Position numbers and translations under genes: made by a program | NCBI RefSeq assembly: GCF_000018425.1 | Contig: NC_010424.1 | Location: 558,001-622,000, forward strand | Direction of reading: 5' to 3' | Origin: Candidatus Desulforudis audaxviator MP104C | GTDB lineage: Bacteria > Bacillota > Desulfotomaculia > Desulfotomaculales > Desulforudaceae | DNA length: 64,000 nucleotides | Notes under the pieces: model-generated | The model's database searches: none | What the model saw: only the letters and a program-made list of their open reading frames with translations | Told to the model about the DNA's origin: nothing | In this document: positions 54,688 to 63,880 of the stretch, in pieces | How the letters are laid out: each line of letters begins with the position of its first letter | How positions within the stretch are numbered: position 1 is the first letter of the stretch

Positions 54688-55686
54688 CTAGTACCGGGGA
54701 TTCACTGGATGACCGTCTGGTCTAAGGTTCAGGATGCTGGAGAAAAGGCCGCCCGGGATGCTGAGGCACTACGCGAGGCCGTCTTTGAAGACGGTGTGGT
54801 TCCTGAAGGCGGCAAGGAGGTTCGGGAGTTATCCATTGAAGCCGATGGTGTAGTAATACCCTTGCAGCGGTCGCCCAAGGCGTTTGGTGAGATCAAGCTG
54901 TTTATCGGCTACGAGGGCAGGGAACAAAAGACCCGGAAACTGGTGAACCGTTACACGGTGGCCACCGCCAGGGGCAGCCGGGTGGCTTGGGAAGACACCG
55001 GGGCGGCCTTCGGCCACAAGTGGGACCTTAGCAGGGTAGAGCGGATCCGCATTGGTGGGGACGGCGCCGAGTGGATCAAACAAGGCCTGGAGATGTTCCC
55101 CGGGGCGACTTACCACCTTGACCCCTTCCACCTGCGCCGGCGTTTAACCGAGGCTTTAAGTTACAGCAGCAACGTCTATGAAACTGTCACCGAAGGGTTA
55201 GCCGAGCTAAACCAAGATGCGGTAGTTTCCGCCTTGGACCAGGCGATTCGGGTCAACCGGGGTGCACGCCGTAACGGGATCATGCGGCTTAAGGAGTATC
55301 TCCTGGCTAACTGGCAAGGTATCGCCGCCTTGCCGGAGGGAGACCGTTTAGGTGCGATCGAGGGCCAGGTCCGTCACACCATCGCCAGGCGAACAAAGCG
55401 GATTGGGGCGCGTTGGAGCCCGGCCGGTGCGGAACGGATGGGACGCCTGTTAGCGGTACGGGCTAATGATGAGCTGGACAGATACGTGGTACACTCGGAA
55501 CCCCGGTTCGACCTACTGAAAAAGGCTGTCGGAGCCGAGGCAATCCAACTGCCCAAACGCTTCGGCAAAGATCCCGAGGCCTGGCTTCAAGCCAACGTGC
55601 CCGCCCTTGAAGGACCGCATGCCGGAAAACACTGGGTCAAGCACATAGTAAGAGAGATTAGTTCACCGAGGTGGTCTACGGTCTAA
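54670..55686 (+). pseudogene. ISLre2-family transposase, N-terminally truncated
   Basis: About 330 residues of a UPF0236/ISLre2 transposase remain: FLVPGIHWMTVWSKVQ, LSIEADGVVIPLQRS, RIRIGGDGAEWIKQGLEMFP, YHLDPFHLRRRL and a C-terminal REISSPRWSTV. The first about 130-150 residues (present in remnant form at 63340-63880) are missing. The 24-bp repeat at 55712 probably marks the element end. Confidence 0.75.
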
Positions 55687-55711
55687 TTCAAATTAAATCG
55701 GCTGGGAGATC

Positions 55712-55735
55712 GCCTACTAAGTCTTGACACGGACT
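55712..55735 (+). repeat. 24-bp inverted repeat, left copy
   Basis: GCCTACTAAG-TCTT-GACACGGACT; 23 of 24 positions match the inverted copy at 56455-56478. It lies 26 bp after the transposase stop, as expected for an IS terminal repeat. Confidence 0.8.
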
Positions 55736-55812
55736 CGTTCTAAGATGAGCTTCCCTTCTTTTCCCCGGTGTGGTAAGATTAGTTATAGACTCTTCAGCAG
55801 GAGGCTTAACTC

Positions 55813-56442
55813 GTGGAAGAGCTTTTACAGCAAATCCTTAATAAGTTGGAAGATCTGAGCCGGGGCCAGCAGGCCCAAAATCAACGGCTGCAACGCTTAG
55901 AGGATGGCCAGGAGGCTTTGCGCACTGACGTGGCCGGCCTCCAAGCGGGCCAGGAGGCTTTGCGCACTGACGTGGCCGGCCTCCAAGCGGGCCAGGAGGC
56001 TTTGCGCACTGACGTGGCCGGCCTCCAAGCGGGCCAGGAGGCTCTGCGCACTGACGTGGCCGGCCTCCAAGCGGGCCAGGAGGCTCTGCGCACTGACGTG
56101 GCCGGCCTCCAAGCGGGCCAGGAGGCTCTGCGCGCTGACGTGGTTAGCCTCCAAGCGGGCCAGGAGGCTCTGCGCGCTGACGTGGTTGGCCTCCAAGCGG
56201 GCCAAGAAGCTCTGCAAAACCGCCTTGTCGCACTGGGAGTCCGCCTGGAAAATGAAGTCTTTGAAAAGATCAGGGCACTCTTCGACGCCCGCCAGGTTCA
56301 TCTGGACTACTTCGAGAGCCTCCGGGATGCGCTATCCCGGGTGGAAGAAAACCTCGACCACCTGATCCGCAGAGAACGCCAGCAGGACATCCGCCTTGAT
56401 GAACACGAGCGGGAAATCCGTCTGCTCCGTTTGCGAAAGTAA
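55813..56442 (+). CDS. coiled-coil protein with 14-residue tandem repeats
   Basis: 209 residues. About eight 14-residue units of LQAGQEALRTDVAG (residues about 35-140) are coded by near-identical 42-bp units; flanking parts are LLQQILNKLEDLSRGQQAQN and HLIRRERQQDIRLDEHEREI. The hydrophobic spacing gives a long trimeric-type coiled coil. AGGAGG lies upstream of GTG 55813. Flanked by 24-bp inverted repeats. Role unknown; similar proteins serve as spacers or scaffolds. Confidence 0.75.
   Translation: MEELLQQILNKLEDLSRGQQAQNQRLQRLEDGQEALRTDVAGLQAGQEALRTDVAGLQAGQEALRTDVAGLQAGQEALRTDVAGLQAGQEALRTDVAGLQAGQEALRADVVSLQAGQEALRADVVGLQAGQEALQNRLVALGVRLENEVFEKIRALFDARQVHLDYFESLRDALSRVEENLDHLIRRERQQDIRLDEHEREIRLLRLRK
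55907..56219. repeat. 42-bp tandem repeats in the coiled-coil gene
   Basis: About seven and a half units beginning GGCCAGGAGGCTTTGCGCAC, nearly identical to each other; units at the 3' end have drifted (GCTGACGTGGTT). Copy number may vary between strains. Confidence 0.85.
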
Positions 56443-56454
56443 GCTATTTCTTCA

Positions 56455-56478
56455 AGTCCGTGTCAAAACTTAGTAGGC
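56455..56478 (-). repeat. 24-bp inverted repeat, right copy
   Basis: Reverse complement of the repeat at 55712-55735 with one mismatch. The two copies enclose a 719-bp interior holding only the coiled-coil gene. Confidence 0.8.
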
Positions 56479-56556
56479 TTTGTTTTGGGTATTCGCTGTT
56501 GAGGCTTGTTTAAGCTTCGACGTATCGAGTTTTGAAGTTTTTGAGGTCTGACCCCC

Positions 56557-57050
56557 GGTTCCCGCGCCGCTGGTGGACTACCGCCGCGGAATGGCGGTGA
56601 GGCGCGCCGGGTCTTCGAACTCCTGGCCCCGCTGCTGCTTCAGCGGATGGTCTGGCCGCCGGGAGGCCTTGTGGCGCTGGGTCAAGGCGCACCCCGCAGT
56701 AAGGGATTACGCCCGGTTCCGGGCCGTGGCGGAGCGGCAGCGTGCCGGCTGGCCGGCGTGGCCCGAACGGATGCGGGACGGCGCTCTTCGGGAGGGGGAC
56801 TACGACCCGGAGGCGGAGCGCTACCACCTGTACGTGCAGTGGCCGGCGCACGAGCAGTTCGAGGCCCTTTCGGCTCGAACCCGAAAGCCGGGGTTCGGGC
56901 TATACCTGGATTTGCCGCTGGGGGTGCATGGCGGCGGGTATGACACCTGGCGGGAGCGGGACGCCTCGGCTTCGTCTGGGTCCGCCTGGTTTTCTGGAAT
57001 ACTTCGTCCGCTTGTTATTGGCCATGCCGGATCGACACGAGCTGCGGTGA
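56557..57050 (+). pseudogene. 4-alpha-glucanotransferase (malQ) remnant
   Basis: Pieces of GH77 amylomaltase appear in several frames: LVDYRRGMAVRR, then GRREALWRWVKAHPAVRDYA, AERYHLYVQWPAHEQFEALS, GFGLYLDLPLGVHGGGYDTW, and a C-terminal FLEYFVRLLLAMPDRHELR in another frame. At least two frameshifts and an internal deletion are needed to join them. No catalytic core remains. Confidence 0.7.
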
Positions 57051-57116
57051 GGCAAGGCGCGAGATAAGGCGAATAGGTTCGGGTGTGTTTTGCCGGACAT
57101 GGACGGCGGTGCTTCG

Positions 57117-57530
57117 CTAGTTAAAGGACTTGGGGTTTGTCAGCCGGCGCTCCAGGGCGCTCCACTCGTAAGCACCTACGGGGTCCAGGCGCCGGAGTTC
57201 GGCGATGTACGGCTGTGCTTCCGCGGCACGGCCCTGCTGTACCAGGAGGTCGGCCAGGTGCAGCAGCGCCCGCAGGTACGGGCGGTTTTCCAGGAGGTGG
57301 TGCGGGTGGCTCTCCCCATCCCACACAAGTTCGCAGCGGCCCACTTCCACCGCGCGCCGCAGCAGGGGCTCGGCCCGGGCCGGCTCCTTTAGGTCGTCAA
57401 ACAGAAAGATCCCGTAGTAGGACAGGGCCATAACGCAGTCGGGGTCGAAGTCCAACGCCCGTTCCATGGCCCGCTCAAACCGAAAAGGGAAGCTCTCGGC
57501 CCAGTGATCCAGCAACTGCTGAGGCCCCGG
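57117..57530 (-). pseudogene. TPR protein fragment
   Basis: RFERAMERALDFDPDCVMAL, LRRAVEVGRCELVWDGESHP and LADLLVQQGRAAEAQPYIAE form tetratricopeptide-like helix pairs and end at a normal stop. The 5' side joins nitroreductase sequence in the same frame, so no proper start remains. Confidence 0.55.
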
Positions 57531-57574
57531 TCCCAGGCCGTCACTATTAGGTTCAAGGCGGCTATACTGCAGTC

Positions 57575-57758
57575 CTACCTGAAAGTCAGGGCCTTGGTGT
57601 CGTTGTATATCAAAATGAGGGCGGGGGCGTCGTAGAAGATGTTGAAGCAAAATCCACGGTTGGCGGTTCATGTCGCTGGGTGCCCAGACGGCCTGTTCCA
57701 GCAGTTCCCGGATGGTTTGATCCGGGATTTGATCGAGCAGAAAAAGATTACGTGGCAA
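57575..57758 (-). pseudogene. nitroreductase fragment
   Basis: RELLEQAVWAPSDMNRQPW in one frame and FYDAPALILIYNDTKALTF in another are consecutive segments of nitroreductase-family flavoproteins. A frameshift and large deletions separate them. Confidence 0.65.
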
Positions 57759-58455
57759 ACAAAGTTCTTCGAAGTTTTCCCGGAACTCAAGGACGCAGCC
57801 AACGGCGCCTATCGCGATATTACGTTGGAAGATCTGTTTCTTGGTAAGGCAGGAATCAAGTCGTATACAGACATGGACACAGAACCGTTTCCCGAGTACG
57901 GCCCATCAATCGGCGACAAGAGACTGGAATTCATTAAGCACCTGATTGCGCAGCCCCCGTCATCGAAAAAGAAGGATGGGAGATTTCAACACTTCTACTC
58001 AAATGCAGGCTATACGATGGCTTCCGCCATGCTTGAAAGGGTTTCTGGCGATACGTATGAGAAGCTTGTAAAGAAGACACTAACTGACGGCCTAGGTATG
58101 TCAGTACATATCGGTTGGCCGAATAGCATTGGCCCGGATCAGCCATGGGGTCATCTTGTTACTAAGAAAATAAGAATAAACTAAGAATAAACTCGAAACC
58201 TTTCCGCCTAATCACGAATACAAACTCCTTACTTGATTACCCCCGCTGGAGATTTAAGCATGACGCCGAAGGATTACGCAAAATATACGCAGTTGCACTT
58301 GCAGGGCTTGGTGGGCAGAGACAACTATATTTCCAGCGAGGCATATCGCTATATCCATTTCAGCCACAACCGCGTTGGGTTTGGCGTCGTTAATGGTGTT
58401 TTGGGAGGCAAGAGATTTTCAGGTTTTGACGGTTCTGCCGGGACGTTTTTCTGTC
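57735..58455 (+). pseudogene. serine beta-lactamase-like hydrolase, broken
   Basis: DITLEDLFLGKAGIKSYTDM, FQHFYSNAGYTMASAMLERV (the YxN motif) and, after a frameshift near 58190, PAGDLSMTPKDYAKYTQLHL, NRVGFGVVNGVLGGKRFSGF. This is a class-C type esterase/beta-lactamase. The SxxK part is missing at the 5' end. The DNA is clearly lower in GC than its surroundings, which suggests transfer from elsewhere. Confidence 0.75.
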
Positions 58456-58796
58456 GTTCCCTCATTGGCGACGGGCAATTCCAGCTTCTGCTCCGGCCCG
58501 AAAAAGGCAATATGCTCCCGGCAGCACAGATCGCCTTCACAGCAAACGTCGATGTCCATGGCTGCGCCCGGTCCGACATTTCTGATAAACAGACTGGGCG
58601 GCTTGGGGCCGTCACCGTGCCCCTTCAGCACAGCGTACAGCAGGGGCCTAAAGTGCGCCAAGCGCGATTCATACATTTCACGGGCCGTGCTGCGGGCGGC
58701 GCGCACCGAGAAAAAGGTTAGAAAGGCCAAGGTTGCGGTAGCCGCCGCCGAAAGGGTCGGACCGAGCGCCTGCAACGTAGTCAGATCCATTGCCAT
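58419..58796 (-). pseudogene. membrane-anchored hypothetical protein, 3' end replaced
   Basis: MAMDLTTLQALGPTLSAAAT, a helix ATLAFLTFFSVRAA and HFRPLLYAVLKGHGDG, PSLFIRNVGPGAAMDIDV read like a real N-terminal half. The last residues overlap the beta-lactamase fragment antisense, so the natural C-terminus is lost near 58460. GGGAGAG lies upstream of the start. Confidence 0.45.
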
Positions 58797-58998
58797 CTCT
58801 CCCGGTTTGCACTTACTATTAATTTAGTCGCCTGCTAGATTACCCTACCGGCATCGTGTTTACCCCACCCCGGGCCGTGGCTATCATATGTTGCTGCGCT
58901 GTCGGATAGCCGACCGACTCCGAGCAACCCACTATGGCAATATAGCAATATAACAGAAACAAGAACTTCATCAATACAAACACTTTCGGGGAGGCCGA

Positions 58999-59238
58999 AT
59001 GATGACCGGCAGCTGTCAAGTCTGCAGAGGGGTAGGAGAACTGGAGGAAAACTGCCTGATCGAGGTTTGCCGTCAGTGTTGGGCTATTTATTGCCAGACA
59101 CGTAGCCTGGTGATGGCCACCGTCACCTGTGGCGGCTGCGCCACCTGGCAAAAATCGGTCTTTAACGGCGAAACGCCGCAATGCCGGGAATGTGACCATC
59201 CCAAACAGTCCACCGTAATGGAGAAATGCACGGCCTAA
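58999..59238 (+). CDS. small zinc-ribbon-like protein
   Basis: 79 residues with four pairs of Cys: CQVCRGVGE, CRQCWAIYC, CGGCATWQK, CRECDHPK. GGGGAGG precedes ATGATG. The Cys spacing suggests one or two zinc ribbons. Function unknown. The stop overlaps the end of the broken spoIIP on the other strand. Confidence 0.6.
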   Translation: MMTGSCQVCRGVGELEENCLIEVCRQCWAIYCQTRSLVMATVTCGGCATWQKSVFNGETPQCRECDHPKQSTVMEKCTA

Positions 59239-60013
59239 AGCGGGTGCAGATCCTGGTTGTAATTGCCGTTGGCGATGAACACGCCGCGAATCAGTCCCGG
59301 ATAAACTCCGTCGATGTAATTCTTCAGGTCAAACGCGAAACCGCGGTTCGTGGCGAAGTGGGGGTTCTGGCGGCCGACCACGAACATAATCTGGGCCAGC
59401 CATTCGCCGTCCACCTTTTCGGCGTAGGCATACCAGGGCGCTGCGTCCCGGTGGATGTCGAAAACGGCATCGGGCTCTTCGGCCAGCAACTCCAGCGCTG
59501 TATTGCGGGCGCGTCGGTAGGCGCCCCGGTCGTGCGGCAGGTGGAGGTCCTCCTTGTGGACACAACCACACCCTGTTGTTCTTCCAGTGTCTCGCGGAAC
59601 ACCTCGCCCACCGCATGGATATCGCCCTGGCCGTCTACATTTGCTTTTCCGCGTTCCGGAACGTAGGATTCACCGTTGTGCGTATGGTAAATAGCGATGC
59701 GCCTGTTGGGAAACCCTGCACGGGTGACGTTCCGGCCGCTTCGTCCCGATTGATTCCCGAGAAGACGGCCCGCGACTCGGACGAAAAGGTGCGCAGGTAC
59801 CGGGCGTAACCCACCCGGTCTTCGACCCGTTCCACTTCGTACAGTCGGTTGTCGCCGGCCAAATAAAGCCCCTCGGCGATTTCCCGGTCCATCAGTTCGT
59901 CGAACTGCTCCGTCAGTTCTGCTAGCGGCGGGGAACCGGCGGCACACTGAACCTACGCCCCACCGAGGAACAGCGCCAGGGTAAGCACCACCAGACACTT
60001 ACCTTTAGACATG
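59235..60013 (-). pseudogene. spoIIP: spoIIP (stage II sporulation protein P), multiply broken
   Basis: The order is that of SpoIIP amidase/endopeptidase: signal-like start MSKGKCLVVLTLALFLGGA then an in-frame TAG; LMDREIAEGLYLAGDNRLYE; after a frameshift RRIAIYHTHNGESYVPERGK (metal-binding His block); after a second frameshift VFDIHRDAAPWYAYAEKV, IMFVVGRQNPHFATN, YPGLIRGVFIANGNYNQDL. One nonsense codon and two frameshifts are needed, so this copy cannot be functional unless read errors explain them. Confidence 0.8.
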
Positions 60014-60630
60014 GGCTGGTCCCCCTCTCAACCGCTCCCGGATTTCCCCGATCAACTCGGTTAGCAACACGGTGAACACACCGGACACCACTACGGTACC
60101 AAACACGCCGCCGCCCCCCAGCACCACCGGACCCATTGGCGTACCCGCAGCCAGATTCCACACCCACAACCCTACGTCCAGAAGGATAATGCCGAGCACC
60201 CCGCCGGTGAAGGCCGCCCGTCGGGAACGACCCAGCAGGTAAGCCGTCAGCCCACCAGCGGGGGCAGGTACAACGGGTCGATGTCCAGACGGCCGACGCC
60301 CGGCTGCCCAGGCAGCAACACTTCCAGAATCCACACGGCCAAGGCGGCGATCACCGCCGCCAACACGCCCCGCAGTTTCTCGAGGCCGCTGTCCGCGGTA
60401 ACCAACAGGTAGACACCCACCCCCAAGAGAATCAGGGCGCCACCGATATTGAAGGCCAATCCCTGCCCAAGAGCAATGTCAGGCAAGAAACCCCCTACCA
60501 GCATCAGCGCCAGCACGGCCAGGGCTTGGCCCTTGGTAAGGCGCATCCGGTCCAGCACCCGGTGCAACAGGCCGAGAAACACCAATGCGAGGAGAACCAT
60601 TAGGATCGATACGGGAATGGACTGGTGCAA
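60005..60630 (-). pseudogene. DUF1614 membrane protein, frameshifted
   Basis: PVSILMVLLALVFLGLLHRV, LALMLVGGFLPDIALGQGLA, LDIDPLYLPPLVG and, after a one-base shift near 60255, LTAYLLGRSRRAAFTGGVLG, VVVSGVFTVLLTELIGEIRE together make a complete DUF1614 protein (TTG start 60630 after GGGAG). It overlaps the spoIIP start by 9 bp, so both belonged to one operon. Confidence 0.7.
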
Positions 60631-60706
60631 CGTGGACTCCCTTTTCGCCCCCCAACGGGAACCAGTTCCGGCCGAGGCGAAAATCCCCCGGCGTCCATAG
60701 CTTGCG

Positions 60707-61141
60707 TCAAGCGCCGCCGCGGTTGGGGCCACGATCTTCAAACCAGGCGTACGGGCTGGCGTCGCTTTGGACCAAAAGCCCTTCTTGAGGCATGCGCTCG
60801 CGGGAGCGCCGTTTCCGCCGCTTGGCTCGGCGGCTGTGCCGATTCTTGATACCGGCCTGCTTGAATATGCGACGCAAGCTGCGGCCCAAGATCGAAATTT
60901 CATATAGTTCCTCAAGCAGTTCAGCCATATGCTCGCAACTTGCGTCCTTGAGTTCTTCTGAGGCGAGGCTGATGATCCGGTCCCAGACGTCGTGGGTTAT
61001 AGCGTGTTTTGGTTTACGGCCTCGGTTTTTGTGGACGAGGAAAGCCTCACCCTCCTGTTTCATTCCTTTCTTGAGGCGCATAATACCTAGTCTCCTGGCT
61101 TCCTTGGGTTTCAAGAAAACGTCTCCCTTCATGGGTGACAT
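60707..61141 (-). pseudogene. ISNCY-type transposase N-terminal remnant
   Basis: EAFLVHKNRGRKPKHAITHD, LGRSLRRIFKQAGIKNRHSR and LVQSDASPYAWFEDRGP (first catalytic Asp region) match ISNCY-like transposases. The front helix-turn-helix looks shortened and everything after the first Asp is missing. It abuts a truncated rubrerythrin copy. Confidence 0.7.
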
Positions 61142-61179
61142 TTTCTCAGACCGCTTATGAGGTGACAATATCACAGGCC

Positions 61180-61571
61180 AACAGCAGGCACGAAAAAGAA
61201 CATGCCAAGACCCTCTTCAAGCTGCTGCAGGGAATCCGGGATACGCCAGCCAACCTGGAGGCCGCCATTCAGGGCGAGAACTACGAATGGACCAGTATGT
61301 ACAAGGAATTCGCCCGGACGGCCCGTGAAGAGGGCTTCCCCGCGATCGCTGCTGTTTTCGAAAATATCGCCCGGGCCGAGGAATATCACGAGCGGCGGTT
61401 TCAGGCGCTGCTGCAGAACATCCGGAATGGGCAAGTCTTCACCCGGGATAAAAGCATCACCTGGAAATGCCGGAACTGCGGTTATAACACGAAGGAAACG
61501 AAGCGCCGGAGCAGTGCCCGGCCTGCGCCCACCCCCGGAGTTTCTTCGAGGAACTCGGCGAGAATTACTGA
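61180..61571 (+). pseudogene. second rubrerythrin copy, truncated and frameshifted
   Basis: From HEKEHAKTLFKLLQGIRDTP to RYHERRF-like helices and WKCRNCGY it follows the intact protein at 23536. The first about 55 residues are missing at the transposase junction. Within the rubredoxin part the frame changes; the correct text HEGNEAPEQCPACAHPRSFF, EELGENY and stop lies in a neighbouring frame. Confidence 0.8.
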
Positions 61572-61622
61572 TAAAGCACCGGCGGCATGACGGCGTGAAC
61601 CTCTGCCTTGTGGGGTGGCGTT

Positions 61623-61898
61623 TTGACCAAGAGAGAAGTGCGTCAACTGCTTGAAGAACGGCGCTATTTGGTCAAGATGGGGACGCCGGACGAATCCGGC
61701 GGGGATCAGGGGCGGGAAATTGAGCTGGAAGGTATCCGGTTGTTTTTGCACACTGACATCCTTTGTGAGAATCGTATGCCTGATCAGGCATCAGCCCGTC
61801 GGTGGGCGCGGCAGACAGTCTTGCGGTTCAGGATAATAATGATGATGAAAACCGGTAGTGCTGCAATGCCGTCTGGGCACCGTTTCAGCCTGCTATAG
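61623..61898 (+). CDS. hypothetical protein
   Basis: 91 residues: TKREVRQLLEERRYLVKMGT, GREIELEGIRLFLHTDILCE, then a less ordered tail. GGGGTGG precedes TTG 61623. The front looks like a real protein, the tail may be altered. Not recognised. Confidence 0.4.
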   Translation: MTKREVRQLLEERRYLVKMGTPDESGGDQGREIELEGIRLFLHTDILCENRMPDQASARRWARQTVLRFRIIMMMKTGSAAMPSGHRFSLL

Positions 61899-61983
61899 CA
61901 CAGATTTCCCGAGGCCGGGATATGTAAGTAGTCCTGTTGACCAGTCTACCCGCGGTCTTTTAATACCGCCAGGAAAACCGCTG

Positions 61984-63246
61984 TTATTTCCGGGTCGAAA
62001 ATTCCGGAGCGGCGTCTTTCAATGCGGCAAAATCCGCATAATCCCGCAACAGCAACCCGGCCACGTCTCCATCGAGGGCCCCGGCGCGCACCTGTTGCTG
62101 GATAATGCCGGTGACCTGCTCCCGCTGCATACCCGCGCGATAAGGCCGGTCCTCGATCAGAGCCGCGAAGATATCGGCCGCCGCCATCACCCTGGCCCCC
62201 GGAGACAGACCGGAAGCCGCGATGCCGAAAGGGTAACCCCGCCCGTCCAGTCTCTCGTGGTGATAGGCGGCCCACTCCCGGATGGTTTCAAAACCCTCGA
62301 TGGGACGCAGGATATGGTAAGTATAGTAGGTGTGCCTCTTGACGACGTTATACTCGGCGGAATCAAGCTTACCCGGCTTTTCCAGAATCTCCTCGGGAAC
62401 ACTCAGCTTGCCCAGATCGTGGAGCAGGGCGGCCACCCTCATCCGCCGTTTTTCCGCTTCGGAAAACCCGAGTCTTGAAGCCAACTGCACCGCCGTCCGG
62501 GCGACCAGCGCGGAATGGCGGTAGGTGAAAGTGCTCCGGCTGTCAATCACCCGGGAGAACATCCGGGCGATGCCGAGTAGTTCCTCCGGCCCGATGGTCA
62601 CGTTCAGCAGATCCCCGGCGCGCGTTTCCAGCAGTTCGGGCAGGAAATCGGCGTCCAGATCGAACCAGAAACTTTCCCGGACCGAAACGTCCTCGAGCAC
62701 CGCGACCAGTTCCGGGTCGAAGATGCGCCCGGCCAGTTCACGGAGCCGCCCCAGCAAAGGCTCGCGCCGGCTTAGGATGTCTCCCGCCCGTCCTTCGAGA
62801 CCAACGTCCACGCGGTCGGCCAGGTGCAGAATCCGGCCGGCCAGCGGGATGGCCTCCCGTGCCAGCCCGCTTGGATTTGTTCCGGACCAGCGGTCGTGAT
62901 GGGTGGCGATGACGTCCCCGAGGACGGCGAACACCGCACTGTCGGACACGAAGTCGCGCCCCCGGATACAGTGTTCGAACGCATTCTCGACCTCGAACGC
63001 GGCCAGGTCGGCTTTTTCCCGGAGAGTGATCGCCCCGATGTCGTGCAGTAACGCCGCGCAGTACAGTTGGCGGAGATCTGTGGCCGCCAGCCCCAGACCG
63101 CGCCCGATTTCCAGCGCGACGTGGGCGACCCGCCGGTGATGCCCGGCCAGACCGTGATAGGTGAAATCCAGGGCCGTCGAGAGGGCGGCAAGCAGATTAC
63201 CCAGATTGAAACCCGGCGTCAACCCCTCTTCCACTTCCATGTCCAT
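61984..63246 (-). CDS. tandem HD / HD-GYP domain protein
   Basis: 420 residues with two HD domains. The first (about 30-190) has LLHDIGAITLREKAD and ATHHDRWSGTNPSGLA; the second (about 230-400) has LLHDLGKLSVPEEIL and AAYHHERLDGRGYPFGIAAS, the canonical GYP. The protein probably hydrolyses cyclic di-GMP in the second domain; the first is diverged. No sensor or receiver domain. GGGGGAATGAGG lies upstream of the start. It is intact inside a decayed region, so it is under selection or recent. Confidence 0.85.
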   Translation of the reverse strand: MDMEVEEGLTPGFNLGNLLAALSTALDFTYHGLAGHHRRVAHVALEIGRGLGLAATDLRQLYCAALLHDIGAITLREKADLAAFEVENAFEHCIRGRDFVSDSAVFAVLGDVIATHHDRWSGTNPSGLAREAIPLAGRILHLADRVDVGLEGRAGDILSRREPLLGRLRELAGRIFDPELVAVLEDVSVRESFWFDLDADFLPELLETRAGDLLNVTIGPEELLGIARMFSRVIDSRSTFTYRHSALVARTAVQLASRLGFSEAEKRRMRVAALLHDLGKLSVPEEILEKPGKLDSAEYNVVKRHTYYTYHILRPIEGFETIREWAAYHHERLDGRGYPFGIAASGLSPGARVMAAADIFAALIEDRPYRAGMQREQVTGIIQQQVRAGALDGDVAGLLLRDYADFAALKDAAPEFSTRK

Positions 63247-63339
63247 GCGTCCTCATTCCCCCTACTGCAAGAATACATCGGTATTGCAATTCGTTACATC
63301 CGGCACAGGTAAAGCAATTGGTACTAAAGTATAACAGAT

Positions 63340-63880
63340 GCTGGTAGATAGTTGGGCGTCAAGAACATAATGTCGCCCAAATCTCTTTATAACCATCACT
63401 ATCACGCCCCAAGGCAGCCACCAGGTATTTGTCCAGGTGGAAAAGGTCCAAAACAAAGACGCTCTGCGGTAGAAACTCCAACCCTTTCTTTATCCACCTG
63501 TCTTCCGGTAGGAAAGCTCCACCGCCTCTTCTAAGGATTGGGCCTTAACCAGAGGATCAACCCGTACGTGCGGCCCGTAACCCGCTAACCGGTCTATCAG
63601 GTGCATCCGCTCCCCATTCTCTTTGTGCCAGTAATAGGTCCGCTTGTAGCTGACCAAACCGAAAAGGGTGAGCACTTCTTTGGGGTCATCCCGCCGCTCT
63701 ATCTGCCAGCCAGCCGCTCCTCCCGGTGCTCCCGTAAATAGGCGTCTTTCGCCTCTAAAACCTCGCTCAGGATCTCTTGCCCTAAGCCGTCGAGTTCCTG
63801 CCGGAGCCTCTCCTGGAAGCTTATAAAGTCAATCCCGTTCTCTTCTTGAGTGGTTGTTTTATCAGTTGCTCGCCGTTACA
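63340..63880 (-). pseudogene. ISLre2-family transposase remnant, N-terminal and central parts
   Basis: FISFQERLRQELDGLGQEIL, YLREHREERLAGWQ, then after a frameshift near 63705 VLTLFGLVSYKRTYYWHKEN, SLEEAVELSYRKTG, and, after a deletion, DRWIKKGLEFLPQSVFVLDL, FHLDKYLVAALGRD. These are consecutive ISLre2 segments with internal loss. The C-terminal half is missing. Confidence 0.7.

Noticed and set aside
55907-56219. Possible CRISPR array or satellite
   Set aside because: The 42-bp units are back to back, a multiple of three, and encode a coiled coil in one frame.
57117-57758. One 213-residue gene
   Set aside because: It is a chimera: nitroreductase sequence at the start and a TPR tail, joined across a frame break.
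61135-61590. Full gene from 61135 as a complete rubrerythrin
   Set aside because: The first residues come from transposase-side DNA, the diiron N-terminal helices are missing and the rubredoxin part is out of frame.
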